Shown here: positions 19,445 through 28,710 of the stretch, one piece after another | Position numbering within the stretch: position 1 is the stretch's first letter | Layout: the number at the start of each line of letters is the position of its first letter | Source of the DNA: Erwinia sp. ErVv1 | GTDB lineage: Bacteria; Pseudomonadota; Gammaproteobacteria; Enterobacterales; Enterobacteriaceae | Direction of reading: 5' to 3' | Assembly (NCBI RefSeq): GCF_900068895.1 | Contig: NZ_CDPK01000003.1 | Coordinates: 182,053-246,052 of the forward strand | Length of the DNA stretch: 64,000 nucleotides | Program-made: the position numbers and the translations under genes | Notes under the pieces: generated by a model | What the model was told of the DNA's origin: nothing | Databases searched by the model: none | The model's input: only the letters and a program-made list of their open reading frames with translations

Positions 19445-20647
19445 ATGAAGAAATCGCTCATCTCCGTAAGCTACACGCTCTCCGCCTCCGCGTCATTAAT
19501 GCTGCTAACCTTATCTTTTGCCCATGCAGAAGAGGCACCGGCTCCGCCCGAAATCAATGCGAAAGCCTGGATCCTGATGGATTACAACAGCGGCAAAGTG
19601 CTGACGGAATCTCATGCTGACGATCGTCTCGATCCCGCCAGTCTGACCAAAATGATGGCCAGCTATGTGGCCGGACAGGCGCTCAGGTCGGGAAAAATTA
19701 CCAACGACGATATGGTCACCGTGGGCAAAGATGCCTGGGCAACGGGCAATCCTATCCTGCAGGGCTCGTCGCTGATGTTTCTGAAGCCTGGCGATCGCAT
19801 TCCGGTCTCCGAGCTGAATAAGGGCATTATTATCCAGTCCGGCAACGATGCCAGCATTGCGCTGGCCGACTATGTGGCGGGTAGCCAGGATGCATTTGTC
19901 GGGCTGATGAACAATTACGTTAAGGCGCTGGGCCTGCAAAATACCCATTTCAAAACCGTGCATGGCCTGGATTCTGACGGGCAGTACAGTACCGCGCGCG
20001 ATATGGCGCTGATTGGCCAGGCGCTAATTCGCGACGTCCCGGCAGAGTACGCCCTGCATAAAGAGAAAGAGTTCACCTTTAACCATATTCGTCAGTACAA
20101 CCGCAATCGCCTGCTGTGGAGCACTAACCTTAAGGTAGACGGCATTAAAACTGGCCATACCAACGGCGCGGGAAATAATCTTGTCGCCTCGGCGACGGAT
20201 GGCGATCAGCGACTGATATCCGTGGTGCTGGGCGCGGCGACCGACGGTATTCGCTTTCGTGAGAGTGAAAAGCTGCTGACCTGGGGCTTCCGTTTTTACG
20301 AAACCGTTACGCCGATCAAGGCCGACAAGCCTTTTTCCACCCAGCGGGTCTGGTTTGGCGATAAAAAAGAGGTCAATCTCGGCGTTGCGAAGGATGCAGC
20401 GATTACTCTGCCTAAGGGACAGATGAAAAATCTGAAGGCCAGCTTTACGCTCTCTCAGCCGCAGCTCACCGCGCCGCTTAAGAAAAATCAGCAGGTTGGC
20501 GTCATCGACTTCCAGCTCAACGGCAAGACGATTGAACAGCGGCCGCTGGTGGCGATGGAGGCAGTCGAAGAGGGGGGCTTCTTCAGTCGCGCCTGGGATT
20601 TCGTAATGATGAAACTGAGTAGCGCGTTTGGGAAGTGGTTTTCCTGA
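19445..20647 (+). CDS. dacC: D-alanyl-D-alanine carboxypeptidase DacC (PBP6)
   Basis: Removes the terminal D-Ala from peptidoglycan pentapeptides in the periplasm. It has a signal peptide to about residue 28 (SFAHA). The penicillin-binding motifs are SLTK with the catalytic Ser, SGN and KTG (KTGHT), followed by the all-beta C-terminal domain. A C-terminal amphipathic anchor ([18 protein letters not shown]) resembles that of PBP6. It is 400 residues, the normal length. The E. coli neighbour deoR is absent here. Confidence 0.93.
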   Translation: MKKSLISVSYTLSASASLMLLTLSFAHAEEAPAPPEINAKAWILMDYNSGKVLTESHADDRLDPASLTKMMASYVAGQALRSGKITNDDMVTVGKDAWATGNPILQGSSLMFLKPGDRIPVSELNKGIIIQSGNDASIALADYVAGSQDAFVGLMNNYVKALGLQNTHFKTVHGLDSDGQYSTARDMALIGQALIRDVPAEYALHKEKEFTFNHIRQYNRNRLLWSTNLKVDGIKTGHTNGAGNNLVASATDGDQRLISVVLGAATDGIRFRESEKLLTWGFRFYETVTPIKADKPFSTQRVWFGDKKEVNLGVAKDAAITLPKGQMKNLKASFTLSQPQLTAPLKKNQQVGVIDFQLNGKTIEQRPLVAMEAVEEGGFFSRAWDFVMMKLSSAFGKWFS

Positions 20648-20672
20648 CCGGCAGCAATAATGGTGAGTAAGA

Positions 20673-20699
20673 AAGAGCGGCCTGCGTGGCCGCTCTTTT
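20673..20699. terminator. Bidirectional terminator dacC / sdaC
   Basis: A 10-bp stem AAGAGCGGCC / GGCCGCTCTT with a TGCGT loop lies between the convergent genes, followed by TTTG on the plus strand and TTTC on the minus strand. Confidence 0.85.
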
Positions 20700-20706
20700 G
20701 TTACAG

Positions 20707-21990
20707 CTAAAACAGGTCCCAGGCGATGGCAGAGATGGCAATCAGACCCACCAGCACCACAAACAGGTTGCTGATTTTACCGCTGTACTGGCGCATGGCC
20801 GGCACCTTATGGATGGCATACATCGGCATCAGAAACAGCAGAATCGCGATAATCGGGCCGCCCAGGGTTTCAATCATCCCCAGGATGCTCGGGTTTAGCG
20901 TTGCCACCAGCCAGGTGGTCAGCAGCATAAAGAGGGCGGTGATTCTGTTCAGCTTATGCTCGGAAAGATCCTTCCCTCGTTTGCCAAGCGATTTTACCAT
21001 CAGGCCGTTAAAGCCTTCCCGCGCGCCAAGATAGTGCCCAAGAAAGGATTTAGTGATTGCCACCATCGCAATAACGGGCGCCAGCCAGGCCATCAGCGGG
21101 GTATCGAAATGGTTAGCCAGGTAGGAAAGAATCGAAATATTTTGTGCTTTCGCTTCGGCAAGGTTCGCTGGTGACAGGCTGAGTACGCAGCTGAAGACGA
21201 AAAACATCACCGTTAGCACCATCATCAGATGGCTGCGGGCAAGAATGCGCGAACACTTCTTCTCAGCGTAGTCGCCATACTCTTCACGTTTTGCAACGGC
21301 GAAGGCGGAGATAATCGGCGAGTGGTTAAAGGAAAAAACCATCCCCGGAATGGCCAGCCACAGCGTCATCCACAGCCCTTTACCGCTGCCCGCCATGCTG
21401 ACATGCTGGAATATAGAGCTGTTCCAGTGCGGGATCAGACAGAGTGCCAGCGCCATCAGCACCAGCACAAAAGGATAGACCAGCACGCTCATGGTCTTCA
21501 CGATCATCTCTTTACCAAAGCGCACGATGGTCATCAGCCCGACGATCAGGATCAGCGCCAGCAGCGCCCTCGGCGGAGCCGTTAGGTGTAGCTGGTGGGT
21601 GAGAAAGCTCTCCACGGTGTTGGTGATCGCCACGCTATAGACCAGCAGGATAGGGTAGATGGCAAAGAAATAGAGCAGGGTCAGCAGCTTCCCGGCACCG
21701 GCACCAAAATGCTCTTCCACCACCCCGGTGATGTCTTCGCCGCGGCTTTTACCGGAGAGAACAAAGCGACACAGGCCGCGGTGAGCAAAAAAGGTCATGG
21801 GAAATGCCAGCAGCGCCATGATGACCAGTGGGATAAGTCCGCCAATACCGGCGTTGATCGGTAGAAAAAGTACGCCTGCTCCTATTGCCGTCCCGTACAG
21901 GCCCAGCATCCACATCGTATCGCTTTTGCGCCAGGCCGCAGCCTCTTCTGCTACCGGCACATTAAGCGTGGCCGCCTTAGATGATTCCAT
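20707..21990 (-). CDS. sdaC: Serine/H+ symporter SdaC-like (HAAAP family)
   Basis: Inner-membrane permease of 427 residues with about 11 helices, predicted to import L-serine with protons. It matches E. coli SdaC closely along its length: AWRKSDTMWMLGLYGTAIGA, EDITGVVEEHFG, VYSVAITNTVESF, FSFNHSPIISAFAVAKREEY and KSFLGHYLGAREGFNG. ATG at 21990 is preceded by TGGAGA; upstream in-frame ATGs have no ribosome site. In E. coli the gene sits with sdaB, so it is out of its usual context here and is flanked by bidirectional terminator signals. Confidence 0.9.
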   Translation of the reverse strand: MESSKAATLNVPVAEEAAAWRKSDTMWMLGLYGTAIGAGVLFLPINAGIGGLIPLVIMALLAFPMTFFAHRGLCRFVLSGKSRGEDITGVVEEHFGAGAGKLLTLLYFFAIYPILLVYSVAITNTVESFLTHQLHLTAPPRALLALILIVGLMTIVRFGKEMIVKTMSVLVYPFVLVLMALALCLIPHWNSSIFQHVSMAGSGKGLWMTLWLAIPGMVFSFNHSPIISAFAVAKREEYGDYAEKKCSRILARSHLMMVLTVMFFVFSCVLSLSPANLAEAKAQNISILSYLANHFDTPLMAWLAPVIAMVAITKSFLGHYLGAREGFNGLMVKSLGKRGKDLSEHKLNRITALFMLLTTWLVATLNPSILGMIETLGGPIIAILLFLMPMYAIHKVPAMRQYSGKISNLFVVLVGLIAISAIAWDLF

Positions 21991-22382
21991 AATGATCTCC
22001 ATATTAAAAACAGTGAAGTAAACCGCTCCTGCCTGCGATATCACCTGATGCGGTCGCGCAATTTAGTTCACTCTTTTCCCGAGACGGCGACACTCTACCA
22101 CCAGAATGAGAAGAAGGAAGAGGGCAGAAGGGAGTTTCTGGCGATCCTAATCACAGTTATGACAATGTTTCTGGGGTTATATACTGGTCGCGCGTTATTG
22201 ATGGGGTTTAATCGCTGGCTGGACGGGGTTTTACTGGTATATAAAACTGAGTTATCGACGGGTTTGATTGATTAAATCGTGGGCTGTTTGCGGATTTTAT
22301 CAGCGGGCTACATCGTAACCCGCTAATATCATGCGGAGAAGAAAGCTGAGGGTGAAAGCCTGTTCCACCCTTTTTTATCACG
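21991..22382. other. Intergenic region sdaC-ybjG
   Basis: No gene is firmly supported. It must contain the sdaC promoter. A plus-strand frame at 22048-22275 would encode 75 residues with one hydrophobic helix (FLAILITVMTMFLGLYTG) but has no ribosome site. A weak plus-strand hairpin AGGGTG/CACCCT followed by a run of six T (about 22347-22376) could end a short rightward transcript. Confidence 0.35.
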
Positions 22383-22991
22383 TTAGTCGCGCACCCAGCC
22401 TTTACGGATAGGGAACGCAAAGACTACGCGATAGAGCCAGGAGATATTTTCCAGCAGTCGTCTGCCGCAGAAATACCAGGCCACCTGAGCGAACAGGCAG
22501 GAGAGCATGCCAACCAGCAGGCCGCCGAGCATATCCATCGGCCAGTGTACGCCGAGATAAATTCGTGACCAGGCGATGGCCGCCCCGATCAACATCAGCA
22601 TGATGCCGGACCAGACGCGATGCCAGCACATAAAGGCAATGGCAAAGGTAAAAATTGCCGTGCCGTGATCGCTTGGATAAGAGTCATCGGGCGCATGATG
22701 CAGAAACTGATAGCCCAGGCCGATCATAAAGGGACGCGGATGCGGGTACAGATTGCCAATACACCATGAGATAGTGAGCGCATAGCCCAGTGCAATACCG
22801 GTTTTCAACACCAGTTCGCGCTGAGAGTTCAGCTGGCCTTTGGGCCCCCAGAGCCACAGTGCAACGATAAGCACTGGCACGATTGCAATCAGATCGCGGG
22901 CAATAAGGGTTGCCAGGGTGATCAGCCATCCGGGCGACTCTGGTGTGGCGTTGATCCAGAGAAACAGCGTCCGGTTTAGCTCTTCCATCAT
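22383..22991 (-). CDS. ybjG: Undecaprenyl-diphosphatase YbjG (PAP2 family)
   Basis: Membrane phosphatase that recycles undecaprenyl pyrophosphate for cell-wall synthesis, with its active site facing the periplasm. It has 202 residues and about five helices. The phosphatase motifs are seen: HPRPF, PSDHGT with the catalytic-type His, and SRIYLGVHWPMD. The C-terminus FAFPIRKGWVRD is identical in kind to E. coli YbjG. The upstream PAP2 gene ends 2 bases before its start, so the two are likely cotranscribed. Confidence 0.93.
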   Translation of the reverse strand: MMEELNRTLFLWINATPESPGWLITLATLIARDLIAIVPVLIVALWLWGPKGQLNSQRELVLKTGIALGYALTISWCIGNLYPHPRPFMIGLGYQFLHHAPDDSYPSDHGTAIFTFAIAFMCWHRVWSGIMLMLIGAAIAWSRIYLGVHWPMDMLGGLLVGMLSCLFAQVAWYFCGRRLLENISWLYRVVFAFPIRKGWVRD

Positions 22992-22993
22992 GA

Positions 22994-23743
22994 TTATTTC
23001 CTCGTCATATTAAGCAGATACGAAACGCATCCGAAAGTAAAACACTGGCTTAGCCAAACCCACCAGCCAGCCCATAAATTGTGAGACAAAAAGTGCGCGC
23101 CGCGCATAATCTGACCAAAACCCATTAGCATCCCCAGCGCAGCGCCGACAAAAAAACAGAGCCAGGCCAGTTTTGGCCGCTGTGGCCAGAACCAGAAAAA
23201 TAGCGCCATCACGCCAAAGCCGCTTGACGCATGACCGCCCGGGAAACAGTCACCCGGGCCGCTCCCCGGCGGTATGGCCGAAAACAGCGGGTAAGAGACT
23301 GCCTTGCCGCCAAATTCGATCAGATCCCAGGGGCAGGAGTGCGCGCTGGTCGCTTTAAGGATCCCGACAACCAGCGGGCCGACGCCGATCAACACCGTGA
23401 CCAATATCAGTCTGCTGTTCCGCCTGACGATACCCGCCATCAGGGCCACCACCGCCAGCACAATCACCGTATCCTTCAGCAGCGTATGGTTTATCAGATT
23501 GAGCCAGCGATTCTCCTTTAGCGGAAACTGCTGCGTGAGCGGGTCGAACCATTCACGGCTGATAGCCATATCCCAGCGGCCATCTCGCGATATCCACGTA
23601 AACAGGACGGCGGCAATCGCGAGCCATAACAGCTGGATAAGGTAAAAGCGAACAGGTAAAAGGTAAACAGACCTATTCCTAATTGGTAAAACGGTTGTGC
23701 GTTTGTTAAGGATCAAGGGCAGTGACATAAGCGAGTTTTTCAT
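22994..23743 (-). CDS. PAP2-family membrane phosphatase
   Basis: A second PAP2 phosphatase, 249 residues, of a different branch from YbjG. It has about six helices. The motifs are KATSAHSCPWD, PGGHASSG and RGAHFLSHNLWAG. Related enzymes act on lipid A phosphates, phosphatidylglycerophosphate or isoprenoid pyrophosphates; the substrate here is not evident. It is the first gene of a two-gene unit with ybjG. The start is uncertain because there are ATG codons at residues 1 and 6. Confidence 0.85.
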   Translation of the reverse strand: MKNSLMSLPLILNKRTTVLPIRNRSVYLLPVRFYLIQLLWLAIAAVLFTWISRDGRWDMAISREWFDPLTQQFPLKENRWLNLINHTLLKDTVIVLAVVALMAGIVRRNSRLILVTVLIGVGPLVVGILKATSAHSCPWDLIEFGGKAVSYPLFSAIPPGSGPGDCFPGGHASSGFGVMALFFWFWPQRPKLAWLCFFVGAALGMLMGFGQIMRGAHFLSHNLWAGWWVWLSQCFTFGCVSYLLNMTRK

Positions 23744-23815
23744 GAAGACAAAAATGCATGGTGCTGAAATGCGATTAAGGAAACATTAAGAACAGGGAGG
23801 GGGATGAGTGGCAGA

Positions 23816-23848
23816 AAGAAAAAAACCCGCTAATCATTCGATTAACGG
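23816..23848 (-). terminator. ybjL terminator
   Basis: On the minus strand, a 10-bp stem (CCCGTTAATC / GATTAGCGGG, one mismatch) with a GAAT loop is followed by a long T-run. It lies about 90 bases after the ybjL stop. Confidence 0.8.
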
Positions 23849-23939
23849 GCTCCACAATTTGGGGATTTCAAAGAAAAGCAGTGGCACTAATTAGGACTGC
23901 GCGCTTAATTAAAAGTTCTCAGAAATTCCTAAATATTTT

Positions 23940-25628
23940 TTAACCGCCTGCCATTGGCCAGATTATAACGATTAGCGTCCCGGCTAAGGTGAGCAAAACG
24001 TTAGCAATGGCATAGGTACCGGCGTAGCCAAGGGCAGGAATGTTACTGCGGGCGGTATCACTGATTATTTCCATTGCCGGGGCGCAGGTGCGGGCGCCCA
24101 TAATGGCACCAAATAGCAGGGCGCGGTTCATTTTAAGCACCCAGGCGCCGAACATAAAGCTGATAACCACCGGCAGCAGACTCACCACCAGGCCCGCCCC
24201 CAGCATCAGCAGGCCGGTATCTCCCAGGCCATGCGACAAGCCGCTTCCTGCACTCAGTCCCACGCCCGCCATAAAGACCATTAGGCCAAACTCCTTCACC
24301 ATCGTCAGCGCCCCCTGCGGGATATAACCGAAGGTGGGATGGTTGGCGCGCAGAAAGCCGAGCAGGATCCCGGAAAATAATAACCCGGCGGCATTACCAA
24401 TACTAAAATTAAAGTTACTGAATTGCAGAGTGATCATACCAATCATCAGCCCGATAATAAAAAAGGCGCAAAAGGCGAGAAGATCGGTGACCTGACTGTG
24501 AATTGAGATAAATCCTATGCGGTCAGCGACGGACTTAACGCGTCGTGCCTCACCGCTTATTTGTAAGACGTCGCCTTTATTCAGAATAATACTGTCGTCT
24601 ATTGGCATTTCTATCTGGCTGCGAATAACCCGGTTAAGAAAGCAGCCGTGATCGGTTAGCTTGAGCTGGCTAAGACGTTTATTCACCGCATTATTATTTT
24701 TAACCACGATCTCTTCATTAACGATCCGCATGTCCAGCAGATCGCGATCGAAGACTTCTTTGCCATTGCGAAAGCTGGGATCAAGGCGGGAGTGCGCATC
24801 GGGATAGCCTACCAGAGAGATCTCATCGCCCTGTTGCAGCACGGCGTCACCGTCCGGACTGGCGAGAATGCCGTTACGTCTGATGCGTTCGATATAGCAG
24901 CCCGTATGGCGATAGATACCGAGTTCACGCAGATTTTTGCCATCGGTCCAGGCGACCAGCTCAGGGCCGACGCGGTAGGCGCGGATGACAGGCAGATAAA
25001 CTTTGCGCTGACTGTCAGGGTCCAGGCCGCGTTCGCGGGCAATCTGCTGAGCACTGGTAGGAAGATCCTGATGCTGCATCTTCGGCATATAGCGTGCGCC
25101 AACGATCAGACTCACCAGCCCCACCAGGTAGGTGAGCGCGTAGCCGAGGCTAAGATTATTTTGCGCCTGAGTCAGCAACGGTCCGGCGTGCAGCGTTTGT
25201 CGCAGCGTATCGCCCGCGCCGACCAGCACCGGCGTGGAGGTCATTGAGCCTGCCAGCATACCGGCAGTCAGTCCGATGTCCCAGCCAAACAGTTTTCCCA
25301 GCCCAAGCGCAATAATGACTGCGCTGCCAACCATCACCGTAGCCAGCATCAAATAATTTTTGCCGTCGCGGAAGAAAATTGAGAAAAAGTTAGGTCCGGC
25401 TTCGACGCCAACGCAAAAAATAAATAACATAAAGCCCAGATTAAGGGCGTTGGTATTGATACCAAAATGCTGCTGGCCGAGCAGAAGAGAAACCACTAAA
25501 ACGCCAATGGAATTGCCCAGTTGGACAGAGCCAAGCCGCAGTTTACCCAGGCATAGCCCAAGAGCCAGAACGACAAATAATAACAGAATGTCATTTCCAC
25601 TTAACAACTCTGCGACGTTTATATTCAC
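23940..25628 (-). CDS. ybjL: Putative transporter YbjL (AspT/YidE family)
   Basis: Inner-membrane protein of 562 residues, against 561 in E. coli. Two membrane blocks, each with the AspT/YidE duplication ([18 protein letters not shown] and [17 protein letters not shown]), flank a cytosolic middle (about 205-375) with two TrkA-C (RCK) domains. The C-terminal [21 protein letters not shown] segment is highly conserved. The family includes aspartate/alanine and succinate exchangers; the substrate of YbjL is not established. A terminator follows. Confidence 0.93.
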   Translation of the reverse strand: MNINVAELLSGNDILLLFVVLALGLCLGKLRLGSVQLGNSIGVLVVSLLLGQQHFGINTNALNLGFMLFIFCVGVEAGPNFFSIFFRDGKNYLMLATVMVGSAVIIALGLGKLFGWDIGLTAGMLAGSMTSTPVLVGAGDTLRQTLHAGPLLTQAQNNLSLGYALTYLVGLVSLIVGARYMPKMQHQDLPTSAQQIARERGLDPDSQRKVYLPVIRAYRVGPELVAWTDGKNLRELGIYRHTGCYIERIRRNGILASPDGDAVLQQGDEISLVGYPDAHSRLDPSFRNGKEVFDRDLLDMRIVNEEIVVKNNNAVNKRLSQLKLTDHGCFLNRVIRSQIEMPIDDSIILNKGDVLQISGEARRVKSVADRIGFISIHSQVTDLLAFCAFFIIGLMIGMITLQFSNFNFSIGNAAGLLFSGILLGFLRANHPTFGYIPQGALTMVKEFGLMVFMAGVGLSAGSGLSHGLGDTGLLMLGAGLVVSLLPVVISFMFGAWVLKMNRALLFGAIMGARTCAPAMEIISDTARSNIPALGYAGTYAIANVLLTLAGTLIVIIWPMAGG

Positions 25629-25860
25629 GGTTTAACTTCTTATTTACTAGTAACGTGTTGAAAAAAAGGGTTTTTTGCGCTAGATTTAACGCGCTGCCGT
25701 CAGAGCAGCGGCAACGTTCAGGATTATCCGCGTATTACAGTTCAGCATCTGTAAAACGGTCGCCATTTTAATCGCTTCACTCTTTTTCAGCCAGTAAAAG
25801 CCGCGCTCATTTACGCGGTTCTTTGTAACTTCTTTAACAGAGACAAGGCGGTGGACTATT

Positions 25861-26274
25861 GTGGCCAGCATACGAGATAAATTGCCGGGAGAAGATCCTG
25901 TGGTGTTTAAAGGTGTGTCCTGGATGGGCGTGGCAGGCTGTTTTATCCTTTATTGCGTCATCTTTCTGGCGGTACGTTATGAAATGGGTAGCGAAACGCA
26001 CGCCTATTCTCATGCGCAGCTGGGTCTGCTGATGTTTGCTATCCCCGGTGCGATTGCGGCGCTAACCACCAAAGAATCTCCGCTGACGGTAGCCCTGCTA
26101 GGCCCGCTGCTGGCGACGCCATGCTGCATGCTGATTCTGCATCTGCGTCATTTTAGCGGATGTATCGCGCTGCTTCAGGAGCTGGCGTTTATGACCAGCG
26201 GGGTGTTCTGGTGTGGTTCCGGGGCGCTTGTCGTGATGCTGTGTCGTTCATTGATTACGCATCAGCACGATTAA
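25861..26274 (+). CDS. ybjM: Inner-membrane protein YbjM
   Basis: A 137-residue protein with four predicted helices, similar in layout to E. coli YbjM (125 residues): GCFILYCVIFLAV, LGLLMFAIPGAIA, LLGPLLATPCCMLIL and FWCGSGALVVML. Its function is unknown. The GTG start at 25861 is uncertain; an internal ATG at 25924 is possible but would cut into the first helix. Gene order ybjL-ybjM-grxA matches E. coli, with ybjL divergent. Confidence 0.85.
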   Translation: MASIRDKLPGEDPVVFKGVSWMGVAGCFILYCVIFLAVRYEMGSETHAYSHAQLGLLMFAIPGAIAALTTKESPLTVALLGPLLATPCCMLILHLRHFSGCIALLQELAFMTSGVFWCGSGALVVMLCRSLITHQHD

Positions 26275-26319
26275 CCGTCCCGGACGGGCAAAGATATGCA
26301 CTCAGGGCAGTTAAGGCGT

Positions 26320-26358
26320 AAAAAAAGAGGGCCGATACGGTATCGGCCCTCTTTTTAT
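26320..26358. terminator. Bidirectional terminator ybjM / grxA
   Basis: A perfect 12-bp stem AGAGGGCCGATA / TATCGGCCCTCT with a CGG loop is flanked by A6 on the left and T5 on the right. It serves both convergent genes. Confidence 0.92.
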
Positions 26359-26399
26359 GGCTGCCCCGTCAGCGCGGGGCGCAGCGGAATTCTGCGTGA

Positions 26400-26663
26400 T
26401 TACTGGAACAGGCCCAGGTTCTCTTTGGCGTAGGCTTCAAACTCTGTGCAGCCGCCGATATGGGTCTGATCGAGGAAAATCTGCGGCACGGTTTCAACCG
26501 GCTTACCCACGGTTTTCTCCAGGTCGGCTTTGGTGATCCCCTCAGCATGGATATCCACATAGCGGAAGTTGAAGTCTTCACGCTCTTCGGTAAGTTTCTC
26601 TGCCAGCTCTTTCGCACGTACACAGTATGGGCAGGCCGGGCGTCCAAAAATGACTGCAAACAT
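26400..26663 (-). CDS. grxA: Glutaredoxin 1
   Basis: Glutathione-dependent disulfide reductase of 87 residues that reduces ribonucleotide reductase and other thiol proteins in the cytosol. The active site CPYC is at residues 11-14, followed by the family's TVPQIF cis-proline loop and the GGCTEFEAYA glutathione-binding end. In E. coli the gene is induced by OxyR. No clear OxyR site is visible here, but a near-ideal CRP box lies 30-45 bases upstream of the start. Confidence 0.96.
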   Translation of the reverse strand: MFAVIFGRPACPYCVRAKELAEKLTEEREDFNFRYVDIHAEGITKADLEKTVGKPVETVPQIFLDQTHIGGCTEFEAYAKENLGLFQ

Positions 26664-26692
26664 CTGTTTCTCCTCAGGGTCGAAATTTTATA

Positions 26693-26708
26693 TGTGATGT
26701 AGATCACA
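26693..26708. promoter_or_regulatory. CRP-binding site upstream of grxA
   Basis: TGTGATGTAGATCACA fits the consensus TGTGA-N6-TCACA in both halves, and the flanks (ATA... and ...TCTT) extend the symmetry. It lies 30 bases upstream of the grxA start and about 230 upstream of divergent nfsA. Whether it activates or represses depends on the transcription start, which cannot be placed. Confidence 0.7.
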
Positions 26709-26938
26709 TCTTATAGGTCGCTGGTGCCTATGATGCCCGCATCAAATGGATAAGGGAAGAAGGTATTGCCTGTCGCATTGATTTGCACAGGCTATAGGGC
26801 GATTGGCGGGGGCTGCGGCGGTTTGACAAGGAATTATACATTTTCAACGTTACCCGTAACCGCTGCACCTGCTACCCTTGGTCTCCTCAGTGTATCAACG
26901 CTTTCACTACGCCGTCGGGCGTAAAACAGGAGTGCACC

Positions 26939-27661
26939 ATGACGCCAACCATCGAGCTGCTTTGCTCCCACCGCTCAATTCGCGCCTTTACGGACAAACC
27001 CATTGCAGATGACCAGCGCGAGGCGATTCTTAATGCGGCACAGTCGGCTTCAAGCTCCAGCTTTTTGCAGTGCTCATCGATTATCCGTATCACCGATCCG
27101 CAGCTGCGCGAACAGCTGGTTACGCTGACCGGCGGTCAGAAGTATGTCGGCCAGGCAGCGGAGTTCTGGGTGTTCTGCGCCGATTTCAATCGTAATCAGC
27201 AAATTTGCCCGGACGCGCAGCTGGGGCTGGCTGAGCAACTGCTGCTTGGCTGCGTCGATACCGCCTTGATGGGGCAAAATGCCATGGTCGCCGCCGAGTC
27301 ATTAGGGCTGGGCGGCGTATTTATCGGCGGCATTCGCAATGCCATCGCCGAGGTGACCGAGCTGCTGGGCCTGCCTAAATATGTTCTGCCGCTATTCGGT
27401 CTCTGCCTCGGCACCCCGGATCAGGCTCCGCAGCATAAACCACGGATGCCGACGGCGATGCTGGTCCATGAAAACCGCTATCAGCCGATCGATCCTCAGG
27501 TGCTGGCGGACTACGACAACGCGCAGGAAGAGTATTACCTCACGCGCGAAAGTAACCCGCGTCGCGAGAGCTGGAGCGAGCATATCCAGAAGACGATTAT
27601 CAAAGAGAGCCGTCCGTTTATGCTGGCGTATCTGCATCAGCAGGGCTGGGCAACGCGCTAG
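26939..27661 (+). CDS. nfsA: Oxygen-insensitive NADPH nitroreductase NfsA
   Basis: FMN-binding reductase of nitroaromatics and quinones, 240 residues as in E. coli. The HRSIRAFTDKPI start, the ASSSSFLQ segment with FMN-contacting serines, GGVFIGGIRN and the GLCLGTP loop are family hallmarks. A strong ribosome site AGGAG is present. The E. coli genes ybjC (before it) and rimK (after it) are both absent here, so ybjN is the next gene. Confidence 0.95.
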   Translation: MTPTIELLCSHRSIRAFTDKPIADDQREAILNAAQSASSSSFLQCSSIIRITDPQLREQLVTLTGGQKYVGQAAEFWVFCADFNRNQQICPDAQLGLAEQLLLGCVDTALMGQNAMVAAESLGLGGVFIGGIRNAIAEVTELLGLPKYVLPLFGLCLGTPDQAPQHKPRMPTAMLVHENRYQPIDPQVLADYDNAQEEYYLTRESNPRRESWSEHIQKTIIKESRPFMLAYLHQQGWATR

Positions 27662-27803
27662 TAGTGAAAATCGTCTGAGAGGAGCGCCCTGGTTTCTGTC
27701 TGAAAACGCGCGAGCGAGTGCTTATTTACGTCGCAGTCGTGGTGTTTGACCGCATTTTTCCGTAAGCTAGGGCGCAATTTTAAGGCGGTATGAGACAAAT
27801 CAC

Positions 27804-28289
27804 ATGGATTCACTCGTCGTTCCAGATATTGACGTAATACGACGTTGGCTGGATCAGCAAAGCATCACCTGGTTTGAGTGTGACTCATGCCAGGCGCTCC
27901 ATCTGCCGCATATGCAAAATTTTGATGGGGTATTTGATGCCAAGCTCGATCTGATGGATGGCGTCATCCTGTTTTCCGCGCTTGCAGAAGTTAAACCGAC
28001 CGCGCTTATCCCGCTGGTAGGCGACCTGTCACAAATCAATGCATCCTCGCTGACCGTAAAGGCTTTTGTCGATATTCAGGATGATAATCTGCCCAAGCTG
28101 ATTGTCTGTCAGTCGCTGAATGTCACGGTGGGGGTGACCTATGGCCAGTTCGCGCACTTTATGAAGCAGAGTGAAGAGCAGATTTCAATGGTGGTGCTGG
28201 AAGCCTTTGCTAATCAGCTACTGGTGGTCGGCGATGACGACGAAGAGGATCGCAGCGCGATTGTCAGCTCACACGCGCTACTCCATTAA
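27804..28289 (+). CDS. ybjN: YbjN domain protein
   Basis: A 161-residue acidic cytosolic protein of the YbjN family, a fold related to type III secretion chaperones. The conserved part includes CDSCQALHLPHMQNFDGVFD and the C-terminal LVVGDDDEED acidic stretch. In E. coli it affects stress tolerance and motility by an unclear mechanism. It is probably monocistronic: rimK, which precedes it in E. coli, is missing. Confidence 0.92.
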   Translation: MDSLVVPDIDVIRRWLDQQSITWFECDSCQALHLPHMQNFDGVFDAKLDLMDGVILFSALAEVKPTALIPLVGDLSQINASSLTVKAFVDIQDDNLPKLIVCQSLNVTVGVTYGQFAHFMKQSEEQISMVVLEAFANQLLVVGDDDEEDRSAIVSSHALLH

Positions 28290-28710
28290 CCGGTCCGCTT
28301 AGTCATCCTGTACGCCTTACTCTCTGTCTAACCGCCTTCTTTTAGCAGGCGGTTAACTCTAATCTTCACGCCAGCCTGCACCGTTCCTGCCTTAAACCCT
28401 TTTTTATCCTGCCGAATGCCCTTTACTACCAGATATTTATCGTCACTCAGGCCGGGTCTGGCCGATCCCGTAGAGGGAAAGTGCATGAAAATTCGATAAA
28501 TGCTGTTTTTTACGCCAGGGGCTGGCCTCCAGTGCCACTGAGGACTATTCTTGCGAAGCAACGTTATATGCATGACGTGGACTGGGCTGGCGTTTTTCAT
28601 CCCGGCGGCAGAGTGAATAAACATTCACTGATTGCCCCTGCCGTGCCGGGCGTCTGCCGTTTTGCTTGTTTGAAAAAGCTGTGGTTACCTTGGTGCGGAG
28701 AATGGAAAAT
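28290..28710. other. Intergenic region ybjN-potF
   Basis: No gene supported. A 9-bp hairpin TAACCGCCT/AGGCGGTTA (28329-28355) follows ybjN, without a T-run. A minus-strand frame at 28328-28624 has no ribosome site or familiar sequence. The potF promoter should lie here; nothing close to consensus stands out. Confidence 0.4.

Noticed and set aside
22048-22275. 75-codon plus-strand frame with one hydrophobic helix between sdaC and ybjG
   Set aside because: No ribosome site and overlaps the sdaC promoter; kept only as a note in the intergenic entry.
26710-26740. Possible OxyR site ATAG...CTAT upstream of grxA
   Set aside because: The spacing between ATAG and CTAT is 11 bases instead of 7, and the other two elements are missing.
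28328-28624. Minus-strand frame of 98 codons upstream of potF
   Set aside because: No ribosome site, no recognisable sequence, lies in a promoter region.
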